Positions 16,093-25,046 are shown, counted from the stretch's first letter. The stretch is 64,000 nt of DNA from Paenirhizobium selenitireducens ATCC BAA-1503 (GCF_000518785.1 NZ_JAEG01000020.1:1-64000), one strand, 5' to 3'. Notes: generated from the letters alone by a model not told the origin. A program made the numbers and translations.

Positions 16093-17622
16093 ATGACATT
16101 GAAAACATTGCTTCTGACCGCCAGCACGCTTGCGCTGGCGGCCGCCGCCGCACCCGCCATGGCAGCCGACTACAGCCGCTTCGGCATTCCGACCGACCTG
16201 CCGGGAACCTGCTCCTACGAGGCGATCGACGCCAAGGACTATTCCGGCCGCACGCTCAACATCATCACCCATGCCGTTCCGGTGATCGGCGAGCCGACGG
16301 CGCTTCATGCCAAACAGTTCGAGGAACTGACCGGCGCCAAGGTGAGCGTCGTGCACGTGCCGTTCGGCGACCTGTTCCAGCGCATCCTGATCCCATTCCA
16401 GACGGGACAGAATGCCTATGACGTGCTGTTCTACGGCTCGCTGTGGATCGGCGACCTCAACCCCTTCCTCGCCCCCGTTCCCGATGCCTATCGCGAGTCG
16501 ACCGGCATGAAGGATGTTACCCGCAACTACATCGACGTCGCCAAGTGGGGCGACCAGATGGTGCAGTACCCGATCGACGGCGACCGGCATTATCTGAAAT
16601 ACCGCGCCGACATGTTCGAGAACGCGGAGATGCAGGCGAAGTTCAAGGAAGCGACCGGCCGCGACCTGACCGTGCCCGCCACCTGGGAAGAGTATAACGA
16701 AGTCGCCAAGGTCTTTTCCGGCTGGGACTGGGACGGCGACGGCAATCCCAATTTCGGCTCGGCGGAAGTCGCCAAGCGCGACGACCTGATGTTCTCGGCC
16801 TTCATCAGCCGCGCGGCTCCCTATGCCAAGAACCCGAACGTCAAGGGCGGCTTCTTCTTCGACCTCGAAACCATGGAGCCGCTGATCAATTCGCCCGGCT
16901 TCGTGCACGGCCTTGAGCTGTTCGTCGCGGCCTCGAAGGACTGGGCGCCGGGCGGCGCCAATTTCGGCCTCGGTGACGAAATCTTCGCCTTCGGCGGCGG
17001 CCAGTCGCTGATGAGCTATTCCTGGGACGATGCCTTCGTCCAGGCGCAGCAGGCCGACAGCCCGATCCGCAACAAGGTGGCTGCGGCGCCTCTGCCGGGC
17101 GCCCGCGAGGTCTGGAACCGCAAGACCAAGCAGTGGGACAAGTTCGAGGAGCCGAACCGCGCGCCCTACATCACCTGGGGCTGGACCTCGGCGGTGTCGG
17201 CCAAATCGAAGAACCAGGACATGGCCTTCGACTATCTGTGCTTCTTCTCCAACGAAGCCAACACCCTGTCCGACCTGCAGGTCGGCCGTTTCGGCGTCAA
17301 TCCCTACCGCACCAGCCATTTCGATCCAGCGCTATGGACCGACAAGCTCGGCTGGGATGCCGATCTTGCCAAGAGCTACGTCGAAACGCTGTCGGGCATG
17401 GACACCAGCCAGAACCGTGTCTTCGACCTTCGCGTTCCGGGCGTCAACCAGTTCATGACCTCCATGGCAACGGGAGTCGCCTCGGCGATCGCCGGCCAGG
17501 CGACACCGCAGGCAGCGCTGGACCAGGTGGCCAAGGAGTGGAAGGACATCGTCGACCGGATCGGCGTCGACAAGGTGCGCGAGGCCTATGGCCGCGTCGT
17601 CGCTCTGGAAGACAACCAGTAA
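16093..17622 (+). CDS. ABC transporter substrate-binding protein, sugar/polyol (family 1)
   Basis: This 509-residue secreted protein has a signal peptide (MTLKTLLLTASTLALAAAAA, cleavage after AMAA) and the extracellular solute-binding family 1 pattern: FEELTGAKVSVVHVPFGDLF, PIDGDRHYLKYRADMFE, WEEYNEVAKVF. The ATG at 16093 is preceded by GGGAGAGAGAA; the frame is open further upstream but only as an overlap of the dehydrogenase gene. It delivers the substrate to the two permeases encoded next. The organisation resembles the rhizobial glycerol transporter GlpSTPQV, but the substrate here is not known. Confidence 0.92.
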   Translation: MTLKTLLLTASTLALAAAAAPAMAADYSRFGIPTDLPGTCSYEAIDAKDYSGRTLNIITHAVPVIGEPTALHAKQFEELTGAKVSVVHVPFGDLFQRILIPFQTGQNAYDVLFYGSLWIGDLNPFLAPVPDAYRESTGMKDVTRNYIDVAKWGDQMVQYPIDGDRHYLKYRADMFENAEMQAKFKEATGRDLTVPATWEEYNEVAKVFSGWDWDGDGNPNFGSAEVAKRDDLMFSAFISRAAPYAKNPNVKGGFFFDLETMEPLINSPGFVHGLELFVAASKDWAPGGANFGLGDEIFAFGGGQSLMSYSWDDAFVQAQQADSPIRNKVAAAPLPGAREVWNRKTKQWDKFEEPNRAPYITWGWTSAVSAKSKNQDMAFDYLCFFSNEANTLSDLQVGRFGVNPYRTSHFDPALWTDKLGWDADLAKSYVETLSGMDTSQNRVFDLRVPGVNQFMTSMATGVASAIAGQATPQAALDQVAKEWKDIVDRIGVDKVREAYGRVVALEDNQ

Positions 17623-17640
17623 CTCCAGGACCGTCGAAAG

Positions 17641-17666
17641 GGGGCGCATCGTAAGCGGTGCGCCCC
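17641..17666 (+). terminator. Stem-loop after the binding-protein gene
   Basis: GGGGCGCA-N10-TGCGCCCC forms a strong 8-bp GC stem 18 bp after the stop codon, with no U tract. Such hairpins between binding-protein and permease genes commonly stabilise the upstream mRNA so that binding protein is made in excess. Confidence 0.6.
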
Positions 17667-17741
17667 TTACCGTGGAGAAGGCTTTCGTCCCGTGTCCTTC
17701 GACCGGGGCGGATGTGGCCATGAACTGAAGGAACGAACCGC

Positions 17742-18617
17742 GTGTATGGGCTGTCGCGCTACAAACTCTTCTTCCTGCTGCCGGGACTCCTCACCCTGCT
17801 GGCGATCATCCTGTTTCCGCTGATCTTCACCATCCGCGTGAGTTTTTCGGGATGGGATGCCGCAAGCCCCGGCCTGACCTTCATCGGCGGCGGCAACTAC
17901 GGACGCATCTTCAGCGATGCCCGCTTCTGGGAATCCCTCGTCCGGCTCGGCTTCATCGCCACGGCCTGCGTGCTGCTCGAATATGTCATCGCCTTCGCGC
18001 TCGCTCTGCTCGTCTGGCATCAGGTGCGGCTGAGGCGGCTGACGCGCGTCCTGTTTCTCATTCCGATGATGACGACACCAGTGGTCATGGCGGTGATCTG
18101 GCGCACGATCTTCCACGAATCCCTCGGGCCGGCCAATGACCTGATGCAGCTTCTCGGCATTGGAAATATCGCCTGGCTGACAAGCGCCGGCTGGGCGACG
18201 GTGGTCGTCATACTCGTCGACGTCTGGCAGTGGACGCCGTTCATGTTCCTGCTGCTGATGGCCGGCCTGCTGTCCCTGCCGAAGGAGCCGTTCCTGGCTG
18301 CCGCGATCGATGGCGCCGGACCGATCCGGACCTTCTTCAACGTGACCTTTCCCGCCATGGCACCGATCTCGGCGGGCGCGGTCATCATCCGTCTGATCGA
18401 AGCCTCGAAAATCATGGAAACGATCTACGTCGTCACGTCCGGCGGGCCTGGCACGGCCACCGAAACCTCAAGCTACTACATCTTCATCCGGGGTCTGCGC
18501 GACTTCCAGATCGGCTACGCGGCGGCGCTGTCGATCACCTATCTGGTGATCATGATCGTGCTCTTGACGATCATCGCCAAGCTTCTCGCCAGATACCTCG
18601 TCAAATCGGGAACCTGA
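17742..18617 (+). CDS. ABC transporter permease (CUT1 type), first subunit
   Basis: This 291-residue membrane protein has about six transmembrane helices, beginning KLFFLLPGLLTLLAIILFPL. The cytoplasmic EAA loop reads EPFLAAAIDGAGPIRTFFNV. The start is GTG at 17742 behind AAGGAA; the nearby ATG is out of frame. It forms the translocation channel with the next gene, which begins 3 bp after its stop. Confidence 0.93.
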   Translation: MYGLSRYKLFFLLPGLLTLLAIILFPLIFTIRVSFSGWDAASPGLTFIGGGNYGRIFSDARFWESLVRLGFIATACVLLEYVIAFALALLVWHQVRLRRLTRVLFLIPMMTTPVVMAVIWRTIFHESLGPANDLMQLLGIGNIAWLTSAGWATVVVILVDVWQWTPFMFLLLMAGLLSLPKEPFLAAAIDGAGPIRTFFNVTFPAMAPISAGAVIIRLIEASKIMETIYVVTSGGPGTATETSSYYIFIRGLRDFQIGYAAALSITYLVIMIVLLTIIAKLLARYLVKSGT

Positions 18618-18620
18618 TCC

Positions 18621-19466
18621 ATGCCGCGCCTCTTTCGCATCATCAAGACGGCGGCGATCCTCGGATGGAGCGCCTTCGTCATCGCGCCCTTCCTGTGGGC
18701 GCTGACAACCTCGTTCAAGACCGCCAACGGGGTCACCTCCGGGCCGACCTATCTGCCCTATATCGACTACGAGCCATCGCTCGCCGCCTGGAAGGGTCTG
18801 TTCGGATCGGGCGCCGGCAGCATCGACATCGTCGAGCCGTTCGCCGCAAGCATGATCGTCACGCTGTCGGCCAGCGCCATCAGCCTGATCCTGGGAACAC
18901 TCGCCGCCTATGGATTGTCGCGCTTTGTCTACAAGGCGGGGCCGATCGGCAACAACGACCTCACCTTCTTCTTCGTCTCGCAACGAATCATGCCGCCGGT
19001 GGTGCTGGCCATCCCGTTCTTCCTGATGCTCGGTTTCTTTAACCTGCTCGACACGATCCTCGGTCTGGTCATCGTCTACATCGCCCTGCTCCTGCCGATC
19101 GCCGTCTGGGTGATGGTCGACTTCTTCAACAATATTCCGCGCGAACTCGACGAGACGGCGATGATCGACGGCTGCACGCCGATCGAGACCTTCTGGCGGG
19201 TGATCCTGCCGAATTCGCTGCCCGGCCTCGTGGTCGCCGGTATCTTCTGCATCGTCTTCGGCTGGAACGACTTCTTCTTCGCCTTCACGCTGACCTTCAC
19301 CGAGACGCAGTTGCTGCCCGTGGCGATCGTCTCGCTGAATTCCTCGGTGACGCCCTGGTGGAGCCTTTCCGCCTCGGCACTGGTCTCGGTGGCGCCCCTG
19401 ATCGTGGTCGCCTTCCTGGTGGAGCGCTACCTTGAAAAAGGCAGCCTCGCCGGCGCCCGCAAATAG
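18621..19466 (+). CDS. ABC transporter permease (CUT1 type), second subunit
   Basis: This 281-residue inner-membrane protein is of the MalG/GlpQ type. The EAA loop is DETAMIDGCTPIETFWRVIL, and the MalG-like segment NDLTFFFVSQRIMPPVVLAI is present. Its stop is 5 bp before the first ATPase, with the ribosome site TAGGAGG overlapping the gene end. Confidence 0.93.
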   Translation: MPRLFRIIKTAAILGWSAFVIAPFLWALTTSFKTANGVTSGPTYLPYIDYEPSLAAWKGLFGSGAGSIDIVEPFAASMIVTLSASAISLILGTLAAYGLSRFVYKAGPIGNNDLTFFFVSQRIMPPVVLAIPFFLMLGFFNLLDTILGLVIVYIALLLPIAVWVMVDFFNNIPRELDETAMIDGCTPIETFWRVILPNSLPGLVVAGIFCIVFGWNDFFFAFTLTFTETQLLPVAIVSLNSSVTPWWSLSASALVSVAPLIVVAFLVERYLEKGSLAGARK

Positions 19467-19471
19467 GAGGC

Positions 19472-20563
19472 ATGATGACCTACGCAATCCGCAATCTGAC
19501 CGTGGCCGACGGCAACGCCATCCATCTCGACGGACTGGACGTCGAACTGCCGGCATCCGGCGTCGTCACCGTCATCGGCCGCACGCTCTCCGGCAAGACG
19601 ACCTTTCTCAAGGTACTGGCCGGGCTGCAGGCAGTACGCTCCGGCAATCTCGTGCGCGACGGGGTCGATCTCCTGAAGATCCCCGCGTGGAAGCGCCGGG
19701 TCGGCATGGTCTACCAGCAGTTCGTCAATTATCCGCACCTGAACGTGCGCGACAATATCGTCTTTCCGCTGAGGCGGGCCGGATGCACGCCGTCCGAAAT
19801 CGAGGCGAAACTCACCTATGTGAGCGATCTGCTCGGCCTGCGCCCCTATCTCGACCGGCGCCCGGCGGAGCTTTCCGGCGGCCAGCAGCAGCGCGTGGCG
19901 CTTGCCCGGGCGCTGGTGAAGGACACCGATTTCCTGCTGCTCGACGAGCCGCTGGTCAATCTGGACTACAAGCTGCGCGAACAATTGCGCGACGAGTTCC
20001 GACGCATCTTCCGCGACAGCAGGGACCGCCTGGTCGTCTATGCGACGACCGAACCGGCCGAGGCGATGATCCTGCAGGGGCATGTCATCATCCTGCACGA
20101 AGGCAAGGTGATCCAGACGGGCGACTATCGTGACGTCTTCCACTATCCCGCCAACACGATCGCGGCGCAGGTTTTCAACGATCCCCCGATGAACCTGCTC
20201 GAAGGCGAAATCGCGGGCGGCCGGATGATCCTCGGGCCATCGTTCGAAACGCCGCTGCCGGAGCATTTTTCCACGCTTGCGCCGGGTCGCTACACCTTCG
20301 GCCTCAGGGCGACGGACCTGGCACTCCACGGAGACTTTTCTGCGACCGTGGCGCTCGCCGAGGTCAACGGCTCGCTGACCGTGCTGCATCTCGATCTCGA
20401 CGGGCGCAATCTCGTACTCGAGGAGGAGGGCGTGCATCTCTTTCAGCCAGGCGACAGGATCGGTTTCACCCCGGACAGCGCGCGCTTCTACGCCTTCGAT
20501 GCGGTGACGGGCACGCTGATTGCCGCCCCGCCGCGCAGAAGCGTCTCCGGCCAGAAGGATTGA
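19472..20563 (+). CDS. ABC transporter ATP-binding protein, GlpS-like, with altered Walker A and H-loop
   Basis: This 363-residue ATPase has a canonical signature LSGGQ (134-138) and Walker B LLLDEP (155-160). The P-loop is unusual, G36-RTLSGKTT in place of GxSGxGKST, and the switch histidine is replaced by threonine (Y190-ATTE). The C-terminal ~110 residues form the regulatory OB-like domain of sugar importers. It overlaps nothing and is followed after 4 bp by a second ATPase. The pair resembles GlpS/GlpT of rhizobial glycerol uptake and should work as a heterodimer. Confidence 0.92.
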   Translation: MMTYAIRNLTVADGNAIHLDGLDVELPASGVVTVIGRTLSGKTTFLKVLAGLQAVRSGNLVRDGVDLLKIPAWKRRVGMVYQQFVNYPHLNVRDNIVFPLRRAGCTPSEIEAKLTYVSDLLGLRPYLDRRPAELSGGQQQRVALARALVKDTDFLLLDEPLVNLDYKLREQLRDEFRRIFRDSRDRLVVYATTEPAEAMILQGHVIILHEGKVIQTGDYRDVFHYPANTIAAQVFNDPPMNLLEGEIAGGRMILGPSFETPLPEHFSTLAPGRYTFGLRATDLALHGDFSATVALAEVNGSLTVLHLDLDGRNLVLEEEGVHLFQPGDRIGFTPDSARFYAFDAVTGTLIAAPPRRSVSGQKD

Positions 20564-20567
20564 TTGC

Positions 20568-21644
20568 ATGGCGAAGATCGAACTCAGGGGCCTTGGGCAT
20601 TCCTACAATACCGTCGACGGCAAGCCGAACTATGCCCTCCATCCGCTCGACCTGACCTGGGAGGACGGTGGTACCTATGCCCTGCTAGGCCCTTCGGGCT
20701 GCGGCAAAAGCACGATGCTGAACATCATTTCCGGCCTGCTGATGCCGAGCGAAGGCAGGGTGCTGATCAACGGGATCGACGTGACCTCGGTCGGCGCAGT
20801 GAAGCGCAACATCGCCCAGGTCTTTCAGTTTCCGGTGGTCTATCCGTCGAAGACGGTGTTCGAGAACCTTGCCTTTCCGCTGCGTTGCCGCAACACGCCG
20901 AAAGGCGAGATCGACCGGCGGGTCAACGAGGTGGCAAGTCTGCTCAATCTCGACGGAGTGCTGCAGAAGCCGGCGCGAAAGCTCACGCCTGACCTCAAGC
21001 AACTGATCTCGCTCGGGCGCGGACTGGTGCGCGACGACGTGGCAGTCATCCTCATGGACGAACCCCTGACAGTGATCGATCCGCAGCTGAAGTTCAGTCT
21101 TAGACGCAAGCTGCGCGACATCAGCGCCCGGCACGGACACACGCTGGTCTATGTAACGCACGACCAGAACGAGGCGATGACGCTGGCCGAACAGGTCGTG
21201 GTCATGGACCATGGCCGCGTCGTACAGATGGGGAGCCCCCAGGCGCTGTTCGAGGAACCGGTGCATCGCCACGTCGGCTATTTCATCGGCTCGCCGGCGA
21301 TGAATTTTCTTGAGGGCAGGGTCGACGGGGGTAAGGTGTCGGTGCTCGGACGCGAGGTCGGTGCGCTCCGCTCTGCCGAAGGCCGTTCGCTGGGCGAGGT
21401 CGTGGTCGGCATTCGTCCGGAATTCGTCACGCTTACCGACACCCCGCAAGCGGGCACATTGCCTGCGACCGTCATGGATATTCAGGACATGGGCTGCTTC
21501 GCCATCGTCAGCGCCGACCTCGGGAACAGCACGATCGTGAAGCTACGCACTCCCCATCACGTTCCGCCCGTCGGTGCCGCAACGAATCTTGCATTCACGC
21601 CCGAGAAGGTTCGCTTCTATAAAGACAATTGGCTCGTGAGCTAG
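20568..21644 (+). CDS. ABC transporter ATP-binding protein, GlpT-like, with degenerate signature
   Basis: This 358-residue ATPase has a consensus Walker A (GPSGCGKST, 41-49), Walker B (ILMDEP, 161-166) and switch histidine H198 (VYVTHDQ). The ABC signature is replaced by LTPDLKQ (139-145). These losses are complementary to those in the upstream ATPase. The start is ATG 20568 behind AAGGA; the upstream in-frame extension overlaps the previous gene. It ends the transporter operon. Confidence 0.92.
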   Translation: MAKIELRGLGHSYNTVDGKPNYALHPLDLTWEDGGTYALLGPSGCGKSTMLNIISGLLMPSEGRVLINGIDVTSVGAVKRNIAQVFQFPVVYPSKTVFENLAFPLRCRNTPKGEIDRRVNEVASLLNLDGVLQKPARKLTPDLKQLISLGRGLVRDDVAVILMDEPLTVIDPQLKFSLRRKLRDISARHGHTLVYVTHDQNEAMTLAEQVVVMDHGRVVQMGSPQALFEEPVHRHVGYFIGSPAMNFLEGRVDGGKVSVLGREVGALRSAEGRSLGEVVVGIRPEFVTLTDTPQAGTLPATVMDIQDMGCFAIVSADLGNSTIVKLRTPHHVPPVGAATNLAFTPEKVRFYKDNWLVS

Positions 21645-21906
21645 CCCACTCACCCGATGCATGGCATGTTGATATGGAAATGCCGTTTCGCTTCCAAGGC
21701 TCTTTGCCGCAGGGAACAGCACGACGAGGTCACGCTGGCTCCTGGCACACCGCGTTTGGCTCGAGATAGAAATCAGAACGAGAGCCGGTTCAATCCAGTT
21801 GCGGAGCCACGAGCAAGGCGTCCATGGCCCAGCCGTGCTCGATGATGTCAGCGAGATGGCCCGAAAGAGTGTGGGCACGAGGCAGGAAAAGCGAAGGCCC
21901 GAAACG

Positions 21907-21936
21907 CAAAAACCGCCCCCGTTAGACGGAAGCGGT
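21907..21936 (-). terminator. Rho-independent terminator (minus strand)
   Basis: On the minus strand an 11-bp stem (ACCGCTTCCGT / ACGGGGGCGGT, two G-U pairs in RNA) with a CTA loop is followed directly by TTTTTGCG. It could end the AraC transcript. It may originally have belonged to the tRNA gene whose 3' end lies 20 bp upstream of it. Confidence 0.75.
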
Positions 21937-21955
21937 CACCGATTTATGCCTGAAC

Positions 21956-21977
21956 TGGTTGCGGGGGCCCGATGTCA
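21956..21977 (-). other. Possible initiator-tRNA 3'-end fragment (attachment-site relic)
   Basis: Read on the minus strand, GCCCCCGCAACCA ends at 21956. This matches the last 13 nt of bacterial tRNA-fMet, including the unpaired A before ACCA and the encoded CCA. Upstream bases keep only scattered T-arm identity (GAT) and the rest of the tRNA is absent. Such fragments, with the native downstream terminator, are what remains at the distal end of an element integrated into a tRNA 3' end. The match is short, so this stays a hypothesis. Confidence 0.4.
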
Positions 21978-22057
21978 CAGAGACTTGTGAAATTCGCCGC
22001 TTTGATAGGAAGCGAAGTGACGAACCCGGTTAGCGAAGCGTTTATCGGGCCCGAACC

Positions 22058-22930
22058 TCATCTACGCAGCCTTGCGGCATCTTTCGACGGCGGCAGTCCG
22101 AACTGTCGGGCATATTCCCGGCTGAATTGGTTCGGACTCTCATAGCCGACATAGAAAGCAACGGACGTTGCGTTCCCCTCCCCGGCAATCAGCAAGGATC
22201 GCGCATGGAGAAGGCGAACATGCTTCTGGTACTGGAGCGGGCTCAGCGCCGTCACAGCCTTGAAGTGGCGATGAAAAGCCGAGACGCTCAGCGCCGCCAT
22301 TTCCGCCAGCGCCGCGACACGAAGCGGCTTGGCGAAATTCTCGCGTATCCATTGTATGGCAATGCCAACCCGCGAAAGCGCGGTATCAGGGGTCGCAATA
22401 TCCCGCAGCATCCAGCCGAGCGGACCCTGCAGGACGCGAAAGAGGATTTCCCGCTCATAGGCCGGCGCAAGGGCAGCGATCTCGTTCGGGCGCCCCATCA
22501 GCCGGAGCATGCGAACCCAGGCATCCAGTAGGTCCGTCGTGACCGGCGCCACGGAAAAGCCGGTGCTGTAAAGTTCACCTCCGGCAGGTTTGGGCAGATC
22601 GACCAAAAGGTTCGCAACAATTGCCGGTGCCAGTGTCAGGCTAATCGCCAGGTAAGGCTCTTGGTTCGCTGAAGGATACACTGATCCAATGGCGGGCAGA
22701 TCGACCGACATCACGAAATAGGTCGCGGGATCATAATGGAAGGTCCGATCACCGATGGTCATGGTCTTGGAGCCGGTTAGGATAATATTGACCATCGGGT
22801 CATAGACGGCGGCAAGCCTGTGCTCCGGGATCTCGCCCTGTACCATCGCGACGCGCGGAATGCCTGTCTCGGTACGGCGGTTCTCCGCCTTGCAGGCTAG
22901 TTGCCTGAGTTCTTGAAGCTGTGCGATCAT
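22058..22930 (-). CDS. AraC-family transcriptional regulator with AraC_N domain
   Basis: This 290-residue regulator combines an N-terminal AraC-type sensing domain (VAMVQGEIPEHRLAAVYDPM, TYFVMSVDLPA) with two C-terminal HTH motifs (RVAALAEMAALSVSAFHRHF and NATSVAFYVGYESPNQFSRE). I chose ATG 22930 (MIAQLQELRQL), where family homology begins; a TTG at 23008 would add 26 residues. It is divergent from a broken SDR gene 134 bp away, the usual AraC-SDR arrangement, so its original target may be lost. Confidence 0.88.
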   Translation of the reverse strand: MIAQLQELRQLACKAENRRTETGIPRVAMVQGEIPEHRLAAVYDPMVNIILTGSKTMTIGDRTFHYDPATYFVMSVDLPAIGSVYPSANQEPYLAISLTLAPAIVANLLVDLPKPAGGELYSTGFSVAPVTTDLLDAWVRMLRLMGRPNEIAALAPAYEREILFRVLQGPLGWMLRDIATPDTALSRVGIAIQWIRENFAKPLRVAALAEMAALSVSAFHRHFKAVTALSPLQYQKHVRLLHARSLLIAGEGNATSVAFYVGYESPNQFSREYARQFGLPPSKDAARLRR

Positions 22931-23064
22931 GAAATTTGTTGTTTCACAGTAATGCTGCGCAATCAACAAGAAGGCAGGAATAGGCAAGCTCCAGAGAGGA
23001 TCGTGCAAGCGGTCACAAGCGGTCTGCCGCTATCTGTTGTCTATCCAGATTGAAAGAGAAGCAA

Positions 23065-23415
23065 ATGAGCATCCTCACTATCACCGGCGGAAGCGCCACC
23101 AGCCGGATCGCGACCGCCGGCGAGGCGCCCTACGCTTGCTTCAAGGGCGGGCTGGAAGTGCTGTCGCGCTAAATGCGCCAAGGAGTTTGAAGAGCGCCGC
23201 ACCGCGCCAAATCCGTTGCGCCGGGCGCTATCCGCGCCGAACTCGGCGGCGATCTGAACGAGGAATTCGAGGCACTGCTGGCCGGGCAGACCAAGCTTGG
23301 TCGCGTCGGCGACGCCTGATGATGTTGGCTGCATGATCGCCAGCCTGCTGTCGAACGACAACCGCTGGATCAACGCGCGAAACATCGAAGTCGCCAGCGG
23401 CTATTTTAGCCGACA
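23065..23415 (+). pseudogene. Internally deleted, frameshifted short-chain dehydrogenase
   Basis: The start MSILTITGGS is joined directly to ATSRIATAGEAPYACFKGG, so about 125 residues of a classical SDR are missing. An in-frame stop (TCGCGCTAA) follows, and later pieces (AELGGDLNEEFEALLAGQ, ASLLSNDNRWINARNIEV) fall in other frames. All of these parts closely match the intact SDR at 34751-35494, and the upstream DNA is also similar, so this is a decayed paralogous copy. Confidence 0.85.
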
Positions 23416-23583
23416 TAGGCGTCTCATGCTTGATCACATTTTCCTCACGATCAGCGGCATTGCTCGTTCGATCGTTTTCCATGAAGGCCCCTCATCCTCG
23501 GCACAGGGCGCTTCAAACACAACAGGAGGATGGTCCTTTGGGTCATCCGGACTTCAGAAGCTTGCAGGACGGGAGTCGATGCC

Positions 23584-23931
23584 ATGGCGAAACAACGAGA
23601 TACCTTGCGCAGAACCGCCGATGCGCTAGTTGCCGCGACCAATGCCTTCGATGTCGAAGCCGTGCTGGCCCTGTTCACACCCGATGCGTTGATCGACGAT
23701 CCTTCGACCGGCCACAGTTTTGTCGGCCATACGGGTATCCGCGACTACATCGAGCGATATTTCGTCGGTTATCACACCGTTACCCGCGCCCTTTCACTTG
23801 ATGTTCTCAGCGACAACCATGCCCGCGTGCGGGTCGATTTCACCGGCGACTTCGGCCATGAGATTGGCGTGCTGGAACTCTCGCTCAATGCCAAGGGCCT
23901 GATCGTCCGCATGAACGCCGATCTCGAGTAA
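23584..23931 (+). CDS. SnoaL/NTF2-like small protein
   Basis: This 115-residue cone-fold protein (RRTADALVAATNAFDVEAVL, FVGHTGIRDYIERYF, GVLELSLNAKGLIVRM) is of the SnoaL-like/NTF2 superfamily. Members are small cyclases, isomerases or binding proteins. I chose ATG 23584 behind GGGAG; an upstream in-frame ATG at 23530 has its GGAGG directly abutting and adds residues without homology. It stands alone between pseudogenes, so no function can be assigned. Confidence 0.75.
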   Translation: MAKQRDTLRRTADALVAATNAFDVEAVLALFTPDALIDDPSTGHSFVGHTGIRDYIERYFVGYHTVTRALSLDVLSDNHARVRVDFTGDFGHEIGVLELSLNAKGLIVRMNADLE

Positions 23932-24204
23932 GTCAGGCAGAGGAGTCATACCAGCACGAAGAACGCATGCTCCATCGCGCGACCGCCGACAATGGCCGTG
24001 TGGGCGCCCAACACGGGGGGCGCCTGCCGGAACACCATCCGCGCCTGCCTTGTTTCAAGGCTCGGCACTCCTTGGAGATTGTCCTCCCCCAGTGCACGGC
24101 TTTGAAGCAGGGACCAGACGACTTCAAGACGCGGAAGGTTTGAACGGACTTGCAAATTCATGCGTAGAGACAGAATGATAGCTGATGTTCAGAGGAGAGC
24201 GAAG

Positions 24205-25015
24205 ATGATCAAGGTCTGCGCTGTGGAATGGCCTGACGGGCTCACAATCGAAAGCGCAGCCTGGAAAGACATCGCAAATCGTCTGCGGACGCTGCGTCCC
24301 GATATCCTGATCACCAATGAGATGCCATTTGGCGCCTGGCTTCCAAGAACCCTGCCATTCGACCTCGGACGCGCAAGAGAATGGGCGCAACTCCATCAGG
24401 ACGGCCTCGATGCACTCGGCGCTCTTGCGACGGCGGTGATTTCCTCGCGGCCCGTCCTTTACGGCGAGACATTGGCCAATGAAGCATTCGTGATCGAAGA
24501 CGGGCGATACAGCGTCCTGCATCATAAGCACATTTTTCCAGCCGAAGAGGGATGGCAGGAGGACGGCTGGTTCTCGCCCTGTATTCCGGGCTTCGAGACA
24601 AAAGAAATCGCAGGCCTGAAGGTCGGCGCTCTTCTATGCACGGAACTCATGTTTCCGGAGCGGGCGCGCGCTGGGAAAGCAAGGCGCCCATCTCATCGCG
24701 GTACCGCGGGCTTCCGGCCACGACATGACCCATTGGCAGACGGCCGGAGCCATGGCGGCAATTGTCAGCGGCGCTTACGTCGTCAGTTCGAACCGCGTGG
24801 GCGCGGTCGATGGCGCACCTCCTGATTTCGGAGGTGGTGGTTTCGCCTTCGATCCCGCCGCTCGAGCAATAGCGACGACGACGCACGAAGCCACGATGGT
24901 CGTGATAGAGGTCGATACTTTGCAGGCTGAGGCGGCCAAGCATGCCTATCCGGTCTATGTCAGTGAAAGGCATTTGCGCCCAGGTCGGGCAAACCTGGAA
25001 TCGGATGAGAAGTGA
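24205..25015 (+). pseudogene. Nitrilase/carbon-nitrogen hydrolase, frameshifted
   Basis: The N-terminal two thirds carry the CN-hydrolase triad: Glu39 (ITNEMPFG), Lys (LHHKHIFPAEEGW) and Cys (GALLCTELMFPE). At about 24665-24671, in the alternating run CGGGCGCGCGCTGGG, the homologous frame moves by one base. The C-terminal part continues as LGKQGAHLIAVPRASGHDM to the stop at 25015. An AGAGGAGAG ribosome site precedes ATG 24205. It may be a true inactivating slip or a sequencing error in the GC repeat. Confidence 0.8.
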
Positions 25016-25046
25016 AGATCGCGGCAGGCCTCAGATGCAGCGCCGG

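Larger units (their letters stand above)
21645..22057. other. Intergenic region with terminator and tRNA 3'-end relic
   Basis: This 413-bp gap follows the ABC operon and faces the stop of an AraC gene. No gene is seen. It holds a minus-strand terminator (21907-21936) and a 13-nt match to the 3' end of initiator tRNA at 21956-21968, described separately. Confidence 0.6.

Noticed and set aside
21657..21990. Two short plus-strand frames after the ABC operon
   Set aside because: They read through the terminator/tRNA relic and show no coding signals.
23946..24161. Minus-strand frame with RQAPPVLGAHTAIVGG, slightly like the end of a CoA-transferase
   Set aside because: The similarity is a few residues only, with no upstream continuation; too weak to annotate even as a remnant.
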